Shown: in pieces, positions 28,133 through 36,804 of the stretch
How positions within the stretch are numbered: the first letter of the stretch is position 1
Layout: the number at the start of each line of letters is the position of its first letter
Assembly (NCBI GenBank): GCA_035604635.1
Contig: DATNIC010000190.1
Span: forward strand, 1 to 64,000
Origin: DATNIC01 sp035604635
Lineage (GTDB): Bacteria > Vulcanimicrobiota > Vulcanimicrobiia > Vulcanimicrobiales > Vulcanimicrobiaceae
Reading direction: 5' to 3'
DNA: 64,000 bases
Made by a program: the position numbers and the translations under genes
The notes under the pieces: generated by a model
The model's input: only the letters and a program-made list of their open reading frames with translations
The model's database searches: none
What the model was told of the DNA's origin: nothing

Positions 28133-29043
28133 CGCCGCGCGCCGCCGCGCACGTGATCGTCGGCGATCGTGACGAGCCGTTCCTCGGCGCGATGCTCGCA
28201 TCGCTCGAAGGCGCAGTCGATACGGTCCTGGTCAACGACAACTCGCCGCACGAGTCGCGCCATACCGTCGCCTTGGCGGCGTCGTCGTTTGCCCGCGAAG
28301 GCAGGCTCTTCGTCGACCGGACGCCGTTCACGGGCTTCGGCGCGGCGCGCAACGCATGCCTGCGCTTGCACGAGGAGCACGATGCCGGTGAGTGGGCGCT
28401 GATCGTCGATACCGACGAGGTGCACGGCGCGCTGCTCGCACGCATCGCGTCGAGGCTCGCGGGCGTCCCCGCGCGCTACCACCATCTCGACGGTTACATG
28501 CGCCATTTCTTCATGTCGTTCGACTGGTATACGTCGATCGAGCGGCGCAAGATGCTCTTTCGCTTTCGTCCCGGGCTGCGCTGGGAAGGCGCGGTCCACG
28601 AGCGACTCGAGGGACTCGACGGGCAGCGGCTGGCGCTGCCGTATGTCTATGCGACATACGGTGCAGCGCTCGGGCCGCGGCGCTTTGCGGAAAAGGGCCG
28701 CCTCTATTCGTCGCTCGGTCAACTCGGCGACGTCATTCGCGAGGAGGAGCTCGACACGTTCGACGCCGAGGCGTATTTCGCGCCGTTCTATCCGCGGCTG
28801 CTGCGCTTTCGCAGCGAACATCCCAGCGCCGCGCAAGCGACGATCGAGCGGCTACGCCCGCAGCTTGCGGACGATCACGCGCTGACCGAACGGTTGGCCC
28901 GCGCGCAAGCGCCGCAAGTGCGTCTGCGCAACGCGATTGCGCGACTCAATTACGAGCAGCGCTGGCGTTCGCGCGCGCTGCACCCGGTCGCGCGTGCGCT
29001 CGCAAGACGTCGAGGGTTGCCCGCGCGGTACGGTCCCATGTAA
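28129..29043 (+). CDS. Glycosyltransferase family 2-like protein
   Basis: A 304-residue GT-A type protein. VNDNSPHESRHTVALAAS, GFGAARNACLRLHEEHDAGEWALIVDTDEV (DTD metal-binding element) and the YHHLDGYMRHFF...RFRPGLRWEGAVHERL block resemble WaaE/KdtX-like family 2 transferases. It is coupled to the previous transferase (GTGA). Its 3' end overlaps the convergent minus-strand transferase by 98 bp, so one of the two C-termini may be shorter than written in a close relative. Confidence 0.75.
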   Translation: MTPRAAAHVIVGDRDEPFLGAMLASLEGAVDTVLVNDNSPHESRHTVALAASSFAREGRLFVDRTPFTGFGAARNACLRLHEEHDAGEWALIVDTDEVHGALLARIASRLAGVPARYHHLDGYMRHFFMSFDWYTSIERRKMLFRFRPGLRWEGAVHERLEGLDGQRLALPYVYATYGAALGPRRFAEKGRLYSSLGQLGDVIREEELDTFDAEAYFAPFYPRLLRFRSEHPSAAQATIERLRPQLADDHALTERLARAQAPQVRLRNAIARLNYEQRWRSRALHPVARALARRRGLPARYGPM

Positions 29044-29986
29044 ACTCGGCAGCGCGCCGCAGGCCGCGCTCGCGCAGTTGGGCTCGGCGCGCGTCGTCCT
29101 CGAGGAGGGTCGCAATTGCGGCGGCCCACGCTTGCGGATCCCTCGGTTCGTCGACGTAGGCCGCTGCGTCGCCGCAGACCTCGGGATAGGGACCGGAACG
29201 AGCCGCGAGGACCGGCGTCCCGCAGGCCATCGCCTCGAGCAGCGGGAGTCCGAACCCCTCGTACAGGCCCGGGGCGGCCAGAAACGCCGCTCCGCGGTAC
29301 AGACCGACCAGTTCGGCCTCCCCCGCCGGCGGGATGGGCACGAAGCTCGGGCCGCCCGGGAGGGACGGTCCCAGCCCCGCCAGGCGCGTCTCCCGGCCCT
29401 CCAGGGCCCGGGCCGCCCCCTCCACCAGCGGTCTCGCGTTCTTGTGCGGTTCGTCGCTTCCAACGAGCAGGATGTACGGTCCAAGGGCGGCTGTGGCGGG
29501 GCCCGGCTCGAAGGGCAGGCCGACGCCGAGCGGGATCGGCCGGATCCGGTCGGACGTGACCCCGAGCAAGCGTTCGATCTCGCCCGCGCTGAAGGCCGAA
29601 TCCGTGACGATCGCCGCGGACACCGCGGCCGAGCGCAAGAACGGCGCTTGCTGCGAATGTCGCCGGCGCGGATCGGAATCGGGATAGGCGAAGGGGACGA
29701 CGTCGTGAATCGTTGCGACCGACGGAGCGGTGCCCGCAAGAAACGTCCCGTTCCAGGGATGCCAAACGACGTCGCTATCCTTGGGGACGCGGCGCGCGAG
29801 CGCGAATGCGTCGTGCCCGAGCATCTCGCGAAAGCGCGGGCGCGCGAATTGCGGAAACGGCCCATCGACGAGCAGCGTCAACGTGACGTCATCGGCAGCG
29901 GCGAAGCGGCGCACGAGCTCGCGCACGTACCGGCCGATTCCGCGCCGGTCGCGCAACGCGTCGCGCGCGTCGACAGCGAGGCGAAT
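28946..29986 (-). CDS. Glycosyltransferase family 4 (GT-B), mannosyltransferase-like
   Basis: A 346-residue GT-B transferase closely related to the gene upstream: IRLAVDARDALRDRRGIGRYVRELVRRF versus MRVAVDATQLIRDGRGMGRYVREIL. The donor domain holds LLVGSDEPHKNARPLVEGAAR and GLYEGFGLPLLEAMACGTPVLAA with E-x7-E. No ATG, GTG or TTG precedes the first strand; ATT at 29986, overlapping the upstream TAA as TAATT, is the only sensible start. Tail-to-tail overlap of 98 bp with the family 2 gene. Probably part of the same polysaccharide pathway. Confidence 0.82.
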   Translation of the reverse strand: MRLAVDARDALRDRRGIGRYVRELVRRFAAADDVTLTLLVDGPFPQFARPRFREMLGHDAFALARRVPKDSDVVWHPWNGTFLAGTAPSVATIHDVVPFAYPDSDPRRRHSQQAPFLRSAAVSAAIVTDSAFSAGEIERLLGVTSDRIRPIPLGVGLPFEPGPATAALGPYILLVGSDEPHKNARPLVEGAARALEGRETRLAGLGPSLPGGPSFVPIPPAGEAELVGLYRGAAFLAAPGLYEGFGLPLLEAMACGTPVLAARSGPYPEVCGDAAAYVDEPRDPQAWAAAIATLLEDDARRAQLRERGLRRAAEFTWDRTARATLDVLRAHARPGAARANASAARN

Positions 29987-31014
29987 TACGAGCGGCGCCC
30001 GGTGCGGCCGTCGACAGCCGCAGCTTCGAACGTGCGCACCATGACGTCCGCCGCGCGATCCCACGAGAAGTCGCCTACGCGCTCGAGCCCGCTGCTGCGC
30101 AGCGTCGCGATGAGCGCCTCGTCGTGCATCACGGCGGTCAGCGCCTTCACCCACGCGTCGACGTTCGCCGGTTCGTCGACGTACAGCGCGGCGTCGCCGC
30201 ACGCTTCTTCGAGGCCGCTGGTGCGTGATGCGACGACCGGAGCGCCGCAAGCCATCGCCTCGAGCGCCGTCATCCCGAAACCTTCGTACAACGACGGAAT
30301 GACGACCGCGGAGGCGCCCCGATAGAGCGAGACCAGCAGGTTCTCCTCGATGTAGCCGATCTCCAAGACGTCGGGATCGAAAGAGCTCTCGCCGCCGGCG
30401 ATGACGAGCGCGACGTCTTTTGCCGGAAACGCTCGCGCGTATGCGTCGCGCAAGACGTCGAGATTCTTGCGGCGGTCCGGCGCTCCGACGAAGAGGATGT
30501 ACGGACGCGCATGCAGCGCTTCAGGCAGCGCGTCGGCCGGGCCGACCGAGAATGGAGCGCCGACGCCGGGCGTTGCAACCTCGATCGTCTCACGGGGCAC
30601 CCCATAGCGCTCTACGAGCTCGTCCCGCACGAACGATGAGATCGTCGTGATGCGCCGCGCCGATTTGACGGCCGACTTCAAACGGCGGCGTTCGCGTAAG
30701 CGCACCCACGGGTTCGGATGCGGAAAGCGCAACGGCGCGACGTCGTAGATGGTAACGACGCGCGGCGCACGAGTCCGCACGTGCAGCAGATTCCACGGAA
30801 ACCAGTAGACGTCGGCGCTCGTCGACGCGGACACGAGCGGGACGTCGTAATAGCCGAACGCGGCTGCGTAGCGCCGGCGCGCCTCGATGTCGGAGCGTTC
30901 GACGATGAGAGCGATCTCAACTCGATCGTTGATCCGGCGCAGGATCTCGCGAACGTAGCGGCCCATCCCACGCCCGTCGCGGATGAGCTGGGTCGCGTCG
31001 ACGGCGACTCTCAT
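29986..31014 (-). CDS. Glycosyltransferase family 4 (GT-B), mannosyltransferase-like
   Basis: A 342-residue GT-B transferase beginning MRVAVDATQLIRDGRGMGRYVREIL. Donor-site blocks: LFVGAPDRRKNLDVLRDAYAR, IGYIEENLLVSLYRGASAVVIPSLYEGFGMTALEAMACGAPVVASRTSGLEE. Likely a paralogue of the downstream gene, with which it is coupled by TAATT; its own ATG overlaps the CPBP stop (ATGA). Likely transfers a sugar from a nucleotide donor during surface polysaccharide assembly. Confidence 0.87.
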   Translation of the reverse strand: MRVAVDATQLIRDGRGMGRYVREILRRINDRVEIALIVERSDIEARRRYAAAFGYYDVPLVSASTSADVYWFPWNLLHVRTRAPRVVTIYDVAPLRFPHPNPWVRLRERRRLKSAVKSARRITTISSFVRDELVERYGVPRETIEVATPGVGAPFSVGPADALPEALHARPYILFVGAPDRRKNLDVLRDAYARAFPAKDVALVIAGGESSFDPDVLEIGYIEENLLVSLYRGASAVVIPSLYEGFGMTALEAMACGAPVVASRTSGLEEACGDAALYVDEPANVDAWVKALTAVMHDEALIATLRSSGLERVGDFSWDRAADVMVRTFEAAAVDGRTGRRS

Positions 31015-31694
31015 AGGTGGAGGGTGTCCTTCGCGAGGATCAGGAAAAGCGACGCCCCGTTGAAGGCGCCGTGAGTTATCATCGATGCCAAGAGCGAGCC
31101 GGTGCGATAGTACACCGTCGCTAGGACGACGCCGCCGAATGTGAGCGGGATGAGCGCGTACGGATCCATGTGCGATGCGGCGAAGAGCGCTCCGCCGGCG
31201 AACGCCGCGGCCAAGAACGGCATGCGCCGCAGCAGCGCGTTGAAAACAAACCCGCGGAACACGAACTCTTCGACGAATGGGGCGACGACGATCGTAATGG
31301 CGATGAACCATGCGAGCGTTGGCCCTTCGCGCGCGTGCTCGAACAGTTTCACGACCGCCTGTTCGTGTTCGCCGACGAAGAAGCTTTGCAGTGCTGCGGT
31401 GATGCTGACGGCCGCGAACATCGCGAATGCGCCGACGACGCCGGCGACGACGTCGGAGCCGCGCAGCGGACGCAATCCGAGTTCGAACAGCGAACGGTGC
31501 GCGACGAGCGGGACCGCGATGAGGCCGTATATGACGATCGGGATGTACGCGATCAGCTGCAGCTCGACGAGCACCGGGCTCAGTGGGCTGCTCAAGACCG
31601 CCCGCGGATCGGCGTGCGTGATCGCAAGACCCAAACCGTCGCCTACAAAAAGCATCGCGACGAATCCGAGTGCGGCCAGGATCGTACCAACAAT
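31011..31694 (-). CDS. CPBP family intramembrane glutamic endopeptidase
   Basis: A membrane protein with about six hydrophobic segments. The CPBP/Abi signature is present: APFVEEFVFRGFVFNALLRR (EE..R), FAASHMDPY and THGAFNGAS. Family members include Rce1 prenyl proteases and bacteriocin self-immunity proteins. The start is uncertain: the written limit uses an ATT that keeps the first membrane segment (IVGTILAALGFVAML); the first ATG is at 31655 and would shorten it. It follows rsmA by about 10 nt and overlaps the glycosyltransferase (ATGA). Confidence 0.78.
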   Translation of the reverse strand: MVGTILAALGFVAMLFVGDGLGLAITHADPRAVLSSPLSPVLVELQLIAYIPIVIYGLIAVPLVAHRSLFELGLRPLRGSDVVAGVVGAFAMFAAVSITAALQSFFVGEHEQAVVKLFEHAREGPTLAWFIAITIVVAPFVEEFVFRGFVFNALLRRMPFLAAAFAGGALFAASHMDPYALIPLTFGGVVLATVYYRTGSLLASMITHGAFNGASLFLILAKDTLHL

Positions 31695-31704
31695 CGGGAA
31701 CGCG

Positions 31705-32490
31705 TCAGGAGCCCAATGCGTCGGAGAGAGCGGCGAACGAGGCGAGGTCGAGATCTTCTCCACGAATTTCCGGATCGAGGCCCAGCGAGCGAAGCGCGAG
31801 CGCCGTTCGTTCACGCGGGATTGCGAGCGCCAGCTTGAGGGAGTTTGCGAGTGTTTTTCGGCGGTACGCGAAGGCGGCTCTGACGACCTGTCGCACGTAT
31901 GCAATATCGCGAGCCCTCACCGACGGTTGCTCCAAGCGATCGAGGACGACGACGGCTGAGTCGACGTTCGGGCGCGGGAAGAAATGCGCCGGGCCGACCA
32001 CGAACGCGCGCGAAACGCGCATCGTGAGCGCGACGGCTAACGTCAGGCTGCCGTACTCGGGAGTGCTCGGACGGGCCGTCAAGCGGTTCGCGACATCACG
32101 TTGAATCATCGCGACGATCCGTTCAGGCGGCTGCGCGCGCTCGCTGAGCATCAACAGGAGCGGCGTCGCAATGTTGTAGGGTAGGTTCCCCGCGACGCGC
32201 CACGCCCCGCCTTCGGCGTAGGCGTCGTAGTCGTAGGCAAGCGCATCGGCTTGAACGATTGCCGCTTGCGCGAGCTCCGGCCGAGTCTGCAAGATATCGA
32301 CCAGCGCCGCGTCGACGTCGAACGCCGTAACCCGAGCGTCGAGCGCAAGCAGCGCTTCGGTCAGGGCACCGGTCCCGGCGCCGACTTCCAAGATGCGCAA
32401 GCCCGGCCGGTCGGCCGCGAGCGCCGCGATCCTTGCGGCGATCCCGCGATCCATGAGAAAGTGCTGGCCGAGCCTTTTTTTCGGCCGCAA
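31705..32490 (-). CDS. rsmA: 16S rRNA (adenine1518-N6/adenine1519-N6)-dimethyltransferase
   Basis: A 261-residue KsgA/RsmA. RPKKRLGQHFLMD at the N-terminus, ILEVGAGTGALTEALL (SAM motif I), VAGNLPYNIATPLLL (the NLPY catalytic motif) and FFPRPNVDSAVV are all present. The TTG start is chosen because GGAG sits 8 nt upstream and the protein then begins at the conserved RPKKRLGQ. Together with the upstream G5/3D gene it reproduces part of the yabE-rnmV-ksgA order of Firmicutes, without rnmV. Confidence 0.95.
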   Translation of the reverse strand: MRPKKRLGQHFLMDRGIAARIAALAADRPGLRILEVGAGTGALTEALLALDARVTAFDVDAALVDILQTRPELAQAAIVQADALAYDYDAYAEGGAWRVAGNLPYNIATPLLLMLSERAQPPERIVAMIQRDVANRLTARPSTPEYGSLTLAVALTMRVSRAFVVGPAHFFPRPNVDSAVVVLDRLEQPSVRARDIAYVRQVVRAAFAYRRKTLANSLKLALAIPRERTALALRSLGLDPEIRGEDLDLASFAALSDALGS

Positions 32491-32518
32491 GCCGCGCGCT
32501 CCAAGGAGCGTCTTCGGG

Positions 32519-33583
32519 CTATCTGAGGACGTAGACTTGAACGAGCCTGCGCCCGAATCGCATCGCGTCGGCGTACGAGTTGAAGCCCAGATCGATGCGA
32601 TTGCCGTGAATCGCTCCACCGGTATCGCCTGCGAGTGCGTGCCCGTAACCGGGGATGAAGAGATGCGTCCCCAGCGGTATCACGCTCGGGTCGACGGCGA
32701 CGATCCCGTGGCCGGCCCGCGCGCCGATCGCCGTGTAGCCCGAACAACCCGAACAGCCCGCCGTATACGCGGTCGCGACCATCTGCAGCGCGGTTCTTGC
32801 CATACCGATGGTCTTCTCCGCGCCGCGCAACGCGAGCGCGGCCAAATGATTGTAGGCTTCGACGCCGTTTCCGAGGATGCGGGGCTGCGGTCTACGCACG
32901 ACGCGTTCCATCACGATCGAACGCTGGGCGACCCCGTCGATCTCGACGACGCGCAGCGTCGTCTCGCGAATGCCGGGTGCCCCGTCGCGCAGCACGCGCT
33001 GCTCGTTCGGCGCCAGCGCGAAATCCAGACGGCGCTCGACCTTCGGAACGATTGGATCGCGAACGCGCTCGACCCAGGTGCGCACTCGCTGCACGCGGAC
33101 GACACTATCCGGAACGATGCTCGTACCGAGCGCCGGCGCGACGCGATCCTGCACGCCGACGTCGACGTTCTTAGCAGTTAATAGCGCCGCGACGTTGGCT
33201 GCCGAGGTGCGTACGGATTGCGTTTGGTTGCCGATGATGAGCGTTACGGGGACGGCCGAGCGATACTCGAGCGTCAGGCCGTCGGAAAGCGGCGTCGTTG
33301 GATCGAGCGAAACGTAATCTTCGGGCGCGGCAGCGACACCTTGTTCGATGAGAAAATCCGCGACGTTGCGCGCAGTCGTTTCAATGCTCTCGCCGGTTCC
33401 GTCGTGAACGAATCGTATGACGGAAACGCTTTCCGCTGCAGGGCGCGCCGCGATCACCGCGGGGGCGCGTTCAGCCCGCACCGGGAGCGCGAACAGCGGC
33501 GTCGCGGCCGCGCATGCCAAAAGAGCGGCGGCAAGCGCTTTGCGCCTGTGGATAAACGCCTTTTTCAGCTCATCTCCGAGCAA
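32519..33583 (-). CDS. Exported YabE/RpfB-like protein with DUF348, G5 and 3D domains
   Basis: A 354-residue exported protein: signal or anchor segment (ALAAALLACAAATPLFAL), two DUF348-type ubiquitin-like repeats (about 50-100 and 105-150), a G5 domain (about 165-240) and a C-terminal 3D domain with MVATAYTAGCSGCSGYTAIG and VAVDPSVIPLGTHLFIPGYG..AGDTGGAIHGNRIDL (three conserved Asp). 3D domains are MltA-like lytic transglycosylases, so it likely remodels peptidoglycan. TTG start with AAAGGAG 5 nt upstream. It has its own promoter and a long leader. Neighbour rsmA supports a yabE relation. Confidence 0.9.
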   Translation of the reverse strand: MLGDELKKAFIHRRKALAAALLACAAATPLFALPVRAERAPAVIAARPAAESVSVIRFVHDGTGESIETTARNVADFLIEQGVAAAPEDYVSLDPTTPLSDGLTLEYRSAVPVTLIIGNQTQSVRTSAANVAALLTAKNVDVGVQDRVAPALGTSIVPDSVVRVQRVRTWVERVRDPIVPKVERRLDFALAPNEQRVLRDGAPGIRETTLRVVEIDGVAQRSIVMERVVRRPQPRILGNGVEAYNHLAALALRGAEKTIGMARTALQMVATAYTAGCSGCSGYTAIGARAGHGIVAVDPSVIPLGTHLFIPGYGHALAGDTGGAIHGNRIDLGFNSYADAMRFGRRLVQVYVLR

Positions 33584-33780
33584 CCGTGCTCCTTTCGCTG
33601 GCAAACTTCATGGTCGTGCGGAAGCGTGCTCGCACTGGACGAGCCTTGGTTTATGTTGCTCCCGAAAACCGGTTTCGCAGTAGTGGGGTCTGAGCCGATG
33701 CCGACTCGACAAAAGTCGCCTCGCGATGCACTGATCGGGCGGACGCGGGCAACATACCACACGATTGTGCGCTCTGTCAA
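33584..33780 (-). promoter_or_regulatory. Sigma70-like promoter and about 160 nt structured leader of the 3D-domain gene
   Basis: On the minus strand TTGACA (33780-33775) and TATGTT (33756-33751) are separated by 18 nt. The transcribed leader then contains several short hairpins, e.g. CGAC-TTTT-GTCG, CCG-GTTTT-CGG and a GTGCG...CGCAC stem, before the AAAGGAG ribosome site. Leaders of RpfB/YabE-type cell-wall hydrolase genes are often riboswitch-controlled (c-di-AMP ydaO class), but I could not match the ydaO consensus. It also holds the 5' region of the divergent glycosyltransferase. Confidence 0.5.
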
Positions 33781-33830
33781 ATCTTTACCGGGCAGGCGTG
33801 GGCTCCCAACCTTCGAACGGGCAACGAAGT

Positions 33831-34955
33831 TTGAGAATCGGTTTCTTCACCGAGTGTTATCATCCGATCGTAAACGGCGTTGTTGCAAGCATCGATGCGT
33901 TGCGAGAAGGCCTGCGGCGCGAAGGGCACGATGTCGTCTTTATAACGCCGCGCGTTCCCTATTATCAAGACGAGGAGGCGGCAGCGGTCGTCCGGTTGCC
34001 TTCTCTCCCATTGCCGACGTCGACCGGGTACCGTTTCACGCTCCCGGTTTCGACGCGAACGATCGACGCTCGCCTTGGAGCTCCGCTCGACATCGCGCAC
34101 GCGCATTCACAATTCATAACAGGGGCGCTGGCCGCGCGCTATGCTCGCGCGCATGGCATTCCGCTGGTCTTCACGTACCACACGCGGCTCGAGTTTTACG
34201 CGCACTACGTGCCCTTCGAGCGGCGCTTGGTCCGCCGGGCACTGGCGGCCTGGACGCGGGCTTTTGCCAACCGGACGCAAGCCGTGCTCGCGCCGACCGG
34301 CGAGACCCGGCGCTATTTGGCCTCGATCGGCGTCCGCACCGCGATCGAGGTGCTCCCGAGCCCTATCGACGTCGAGCGCTTCCGAGCCGGGCGCCGGCGC
34401 GCGGACCTGCGCGAACGTCTGGGTGCCGAGCCCGGCACCCTCGTCGTGCTCTGCGTCGGCCGGTTGGCGCCGGAAAAGAACGTCGAACTCGCGATCGCGG
34501 CCTGTGCCGCCGCCCCGCCGCGCGTCCGGCTGGCGCTCGTCGGTGAGGGTCCCTTGCAAGGGTCGCTCGAGCGGGAGGTCCGGCGGCTGGGCCTCGGGGA
34601 GCGGGTGCGCTTCGCCGGCCCGGTCGCCGCGGCTGAGATGCCCGACCTCTATGCCTCCGCCGATGCCTTGCTCTTCCCCAGCATCTCCGAGACGCAGGGG
34701 CTCGTCCTGGTCGAAGCGCTGGCCGCTGGTCTCCCGATCGTCGCCGTCGATACGCCTCAGACGCGCGAGATTCTCGGCGAAGGGGCCCGGCTCGTCGCCC
34801 CGGAGGCCGGGAAGGTCGCTGCCGCGTTGGAGGCCTCGACCTCAGCGACGTCCCAGCAAAGTGCCATTCAATTGGCATATCAGCGCTTTAGTATCGAAGT
34901 CCAGGCCCACCGCTTAGCCGCACTCTACGGCAAGCTCCTCGGGGCCAACACTTGA
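33831..34955 (+). CDS. Glycosyltransferase family 4 (PimB/MgtA-like)
   Basis: A 374-residue GT-B enzyme. LRIGFFTECYHPIVNGVVASIDALREGLRREGHDV is the N-terminus typical of the alpha-mannosyl/glucosyl-diacylglycerol transferase group, with IAHAHSQFITGALAARYARAHGIPLVFTYHT, and the donor domain VGRLAPEKNVELAIAAC and PSISETQGLVLVEALAAGLPIVAVD. It probably glycosylates a membrane lipid. TTG start with a weak purine-rich stretch before it. Divergent from the G5/3D gene. Confidence 0.87.
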   Translation: MRIGFFTECYHPIVNGVVASIDALREGLRREGHDVVFITPRVPYYQDEEAAAVVRLPSLPLPTSTGYRFTLPVSTRTIDARLGAPLDIAHAHSQFITGALAARYARAHGIPLVFTYHTRLEFYAHYVPFERRLVRRALAAWTRAFANRTQAVLAPTGETRRYLASIGVRTAIEVLPSPIDVERFRAGRRRADLRERLGAEPGTLVVLCVGRLAPEKNVELAIAACAAAPPRVRLALVGEGPLQGSLEREVRRLGLGERVRFAGPVAAAEMPDLYASADALLFPSISETQGLVLVEALAAGLPIVAVDTPQTREILGEGARLVAPEAGKVAAALEASTSATSQQSAIQLAYQRFSIEVQAHRLAALYGKLLGANT

Positions 34956-34979
34956 CTCGAACAAACGTTCGATTTTACA

Positions 34980-35429
34980 ATGACTGAAGGAACCATGATT
35001 ACGGGTACTACCCGGCGGAAGGCCGCCGACGTGAGGATCGGATATGCAGCGGATGAGCGCGGCGAGGGCGTCGTCTATGCGCTCGTCAGCGGCGCGGCGG
35101 GCGAGTCGCTGATGCGGACCGGCTTCCGCGTCCGCCGGCTGGGCGGTGCCGAGGGGCGCGAGATCGGCTACGCCGCGCTGACCGCGGTCGTCGGCGCGCT
35201 GCGCGGCCGCGGCTCGGGCGCGCTCGACATCGAGATCGCCGATGATGCGATCGTCGCAGAGGTCGAAGGCCGGCGTCCCATCCCGCCCGCGCTCGCGATG
35301 CCCTACGTGACGTTGCGCTGCTCGCTCAACGGCCTCGCGCAGGCGCGCATCCATTCCGTCGACCGCGAGAAAGTTGCCGATCTCGAAGCACGCGCGCGCG
35401 CCGAGGTGTCGTTGCACGTCGCGGCGTGA
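34980..35429 (+). CDS. Hypothetical protein with a possible RNase H-like fold
   Basis: A 149-residue protein. The order of predicted elements (VRIGYAADERGEGVVYALVS, RVRRLGGAEGREIGYAALTAVVGALRGRG, LDIEIADDAIVAEVEGRRPIPPALAMPYVTLRCSLNGL, a final helix) recalls the viral-type or half-size RNase H fold, where a helix with E..AL.A...AL follows three strands, but catalytic acidic residues are not convincingly placed. A second ATG five codons in (34995) is possible. It is coupled to the alkylpurine glycosylase (GTGA). No function assigned. Confidence 0.55.
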   Translation: MTEGTMITGTTRRKAADVRIGYAADERGEGVVYALVSGAAGESLMRTGFRVRRLGGAEGREIGYAALTAVVGALRGRGSGALDIEIADDAIVAEVEGRRPIPPALAMPYVTLRCSLNGLAQARIHSVDREKVADLEARARAEVSLHVAA

Positions 35430-36034
35430 GCCGCCGGTATCGCTCGTTGCGGCGCCCGGAACTGCCGACCGAAACCTCGGCGCTCGCGCGCTTCTTGCTC
35501 GGGACGGTCTTGGTCCACGACCTTCCCGAAGGCCGCGTCTGCGGCCGCATCGTTGAGACCGAAGCGTATCTTCCCGCCGTCGATCCCGCGTCGCATGCGT
35601 ATCGCGGGCCGACGCCGCGCAATCGTTCGATGTACCTCGCGCGGGGCTTTGCGTACGTCTATTTCATTTACGGCGCGCAGTATTGTCTCAATGTGGCCAG
35701 TGAACGAAAAGGCATCGGCGCCGCAATCCTTATTCGCGCGCTCGAGCCGCTCGAAGGGGTCGAGCTCATGCGCGCGCGTCGCGGCGTCGAGCGCGAACGC
35801 GATCTCACGCGAGGTCCGGGCCGCCTGACGCAAGCCTTCGGAATCGGACCGGCGCAAGACGGAGTCGATCTCTGTGCCGGCGGCGCGCTGCGCCTTGCCG
35901 CGGGCGGCGTGCCCGACGCCGACGTTGCGGAGAGCATCCGCATCGGATTGAGCAAAGCCGCTGAGCTTCCGCTGCGTTTCTACCTTCGCGGCAACGTCTT
36001 CGTCAGCGGGCCGCGTTCGCTCTCGCCGGGATGA
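35426..36034 (+). CDS. mpg: DNA-3-methyladenine glycosylase (AAG/MPG type)
   Basis: A 202-residue enzyme that excises alkylated purines. GRIVETEAYLPAVDPASHAYRGPTPRN carries the active-site Glu and Tyr/His, MYLARGFAYVYFIYGAQYCLNV and AILIRALEPLEGVELMRARR, LTRGPGRLTQAFGI are all diagnostic. Length is normal. The GTG start overlaps the upstream stop. Confidence 0.95.
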   Translation: MSRRYRSLRRPELPTETSALARFLLGTVLVHDLPEGRVCGRIVETEAYLPAVDPASHAYRGPTPRNRSMYLARGFAYVYFIYGAQYCLNVASERKGIGAAILIRALEPLEGVELMRARRGVERERDLTRGPGRLTQAFGIGPAQDGVDLCAGGALRLAAGGVPDADVAESIRIGLSKAAELPLRFYLRGNVFVSGPRSLSPG

Positions 36035-36066
36035 ATGTCGCGCTCGTTCGGCGCACCTAGAATGCA

Positions 36067-36804
36067 TTGCGTCTCCACCACTATCTCGCTCGCGCAGGCG
36101 TCGCGTCGCGGCGCGGCGCCGAGGATCTGATCGCCGCCGGAGAGGTCCGGGTCAACGGCACCGTCGTCACGCGCCTGGGGACGCAGATAACGCCCGGCGA
36201 TCGGGTCGAATTTCGCGGCCGCGTGGTCGCCCCGGCCGAACGTTTCACCTCGCTCGTTCTTCATAAGCCGGTCGGTGTCGTCACGACGATGCGCGATCCG
36301 CAGGGGCGCCGAACCGTCGCGGAGCTGATCGAGCAAAGCGGCGTCGAGGCACGCGTCGTCCCAGTCGGACGCCTGGATTACGACACGTCCGGCGTTCTGC
36401 TGCTGACCGACGACGGCGACCTTGCCCATGCGCTTACGCATCCGCGCTTCGGCGTTGCGAAGACCTATCGCGCGACGGTGCGCGGCCGGATCGGCTCGGC
36501 GGAGTTGGCCCGTTTAGTGGAAGGAATTCGGCTGGAGGGCGAGCGGACGGGGCCGGCGCGGGTGCGGACCGTGGCGATCCGCAAGGATCGCTCGACGGTC
36601 GACATCACGCTGCACGAAGGACGCAACCGCCAGGTGCGCCGCATGTTCGAAAGCGTGGGACATCCCGTCGTCACGCTGGTCCGCACGCAGTTCGGTCCGC
36701 TCGCGCTCGGAGCACTCGGCCCGGGACGGACGCGGCCGCCGACCGAGCGCGAGTCGCGCGCGCTCGATGAGATCAAGCGGACCGCGGCCGGGATCTCACC
36801 ATGA
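36067..36804 (+). CDS. RluB/RsuA-family pseudouridine synthase
   Basis: A 245-residue protein: S4 domain at 1-60 (RLHHYLARAGVASRRGAEDLIAAGEVRVNG) followed by the catalytic domain with VGRLDYDTSGVLLLTDDGDLAHALTHP (catalytic Asp) and HEGRNRQVRRMFESVGHPV. It modifies large-subunit rRNA (position 2605-type, RluB) or small-subunit rRNA (RsuA). The TTG start gives the standard S4 N-terminus; an ATG at 36062 is out of frame. The stop overlaps the aroH ATG. Confidence 0.93.
   Translation: MRLHHYLARAGVASRRGAEDLIAAGEVRVNGTVVTRLGTQITPGDRVEFRGRVVAPAERFTSLVLHKPVGVVTTMRDPQGRRTVAELIEQSGVEARVVPVGRLDYDTSGVLLLTDDGDLAHALTHPRFGVAKTYRATVRGRIGSAELARLVEGIRLEGERTGPARVRTVAIRKDRSTVDITLHEGRNRQVRRMFESVGHPVVTLVRTQFGPLALGALGPGRTRPPTERESRALDEIKRTAAGISP

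Noticed and set aside
32462..32490. Terminator-like hairpin with a T run
   Set aside because: The run encodes the conserved PKKRLG start of rsmA on the minus strand; no gene on the plus strand ends there.
33584..33750. c-di-AMP (ydaO) riboswitch
   Set aside because: Gene context fits, but the conserved ydaO blocks could not be found.
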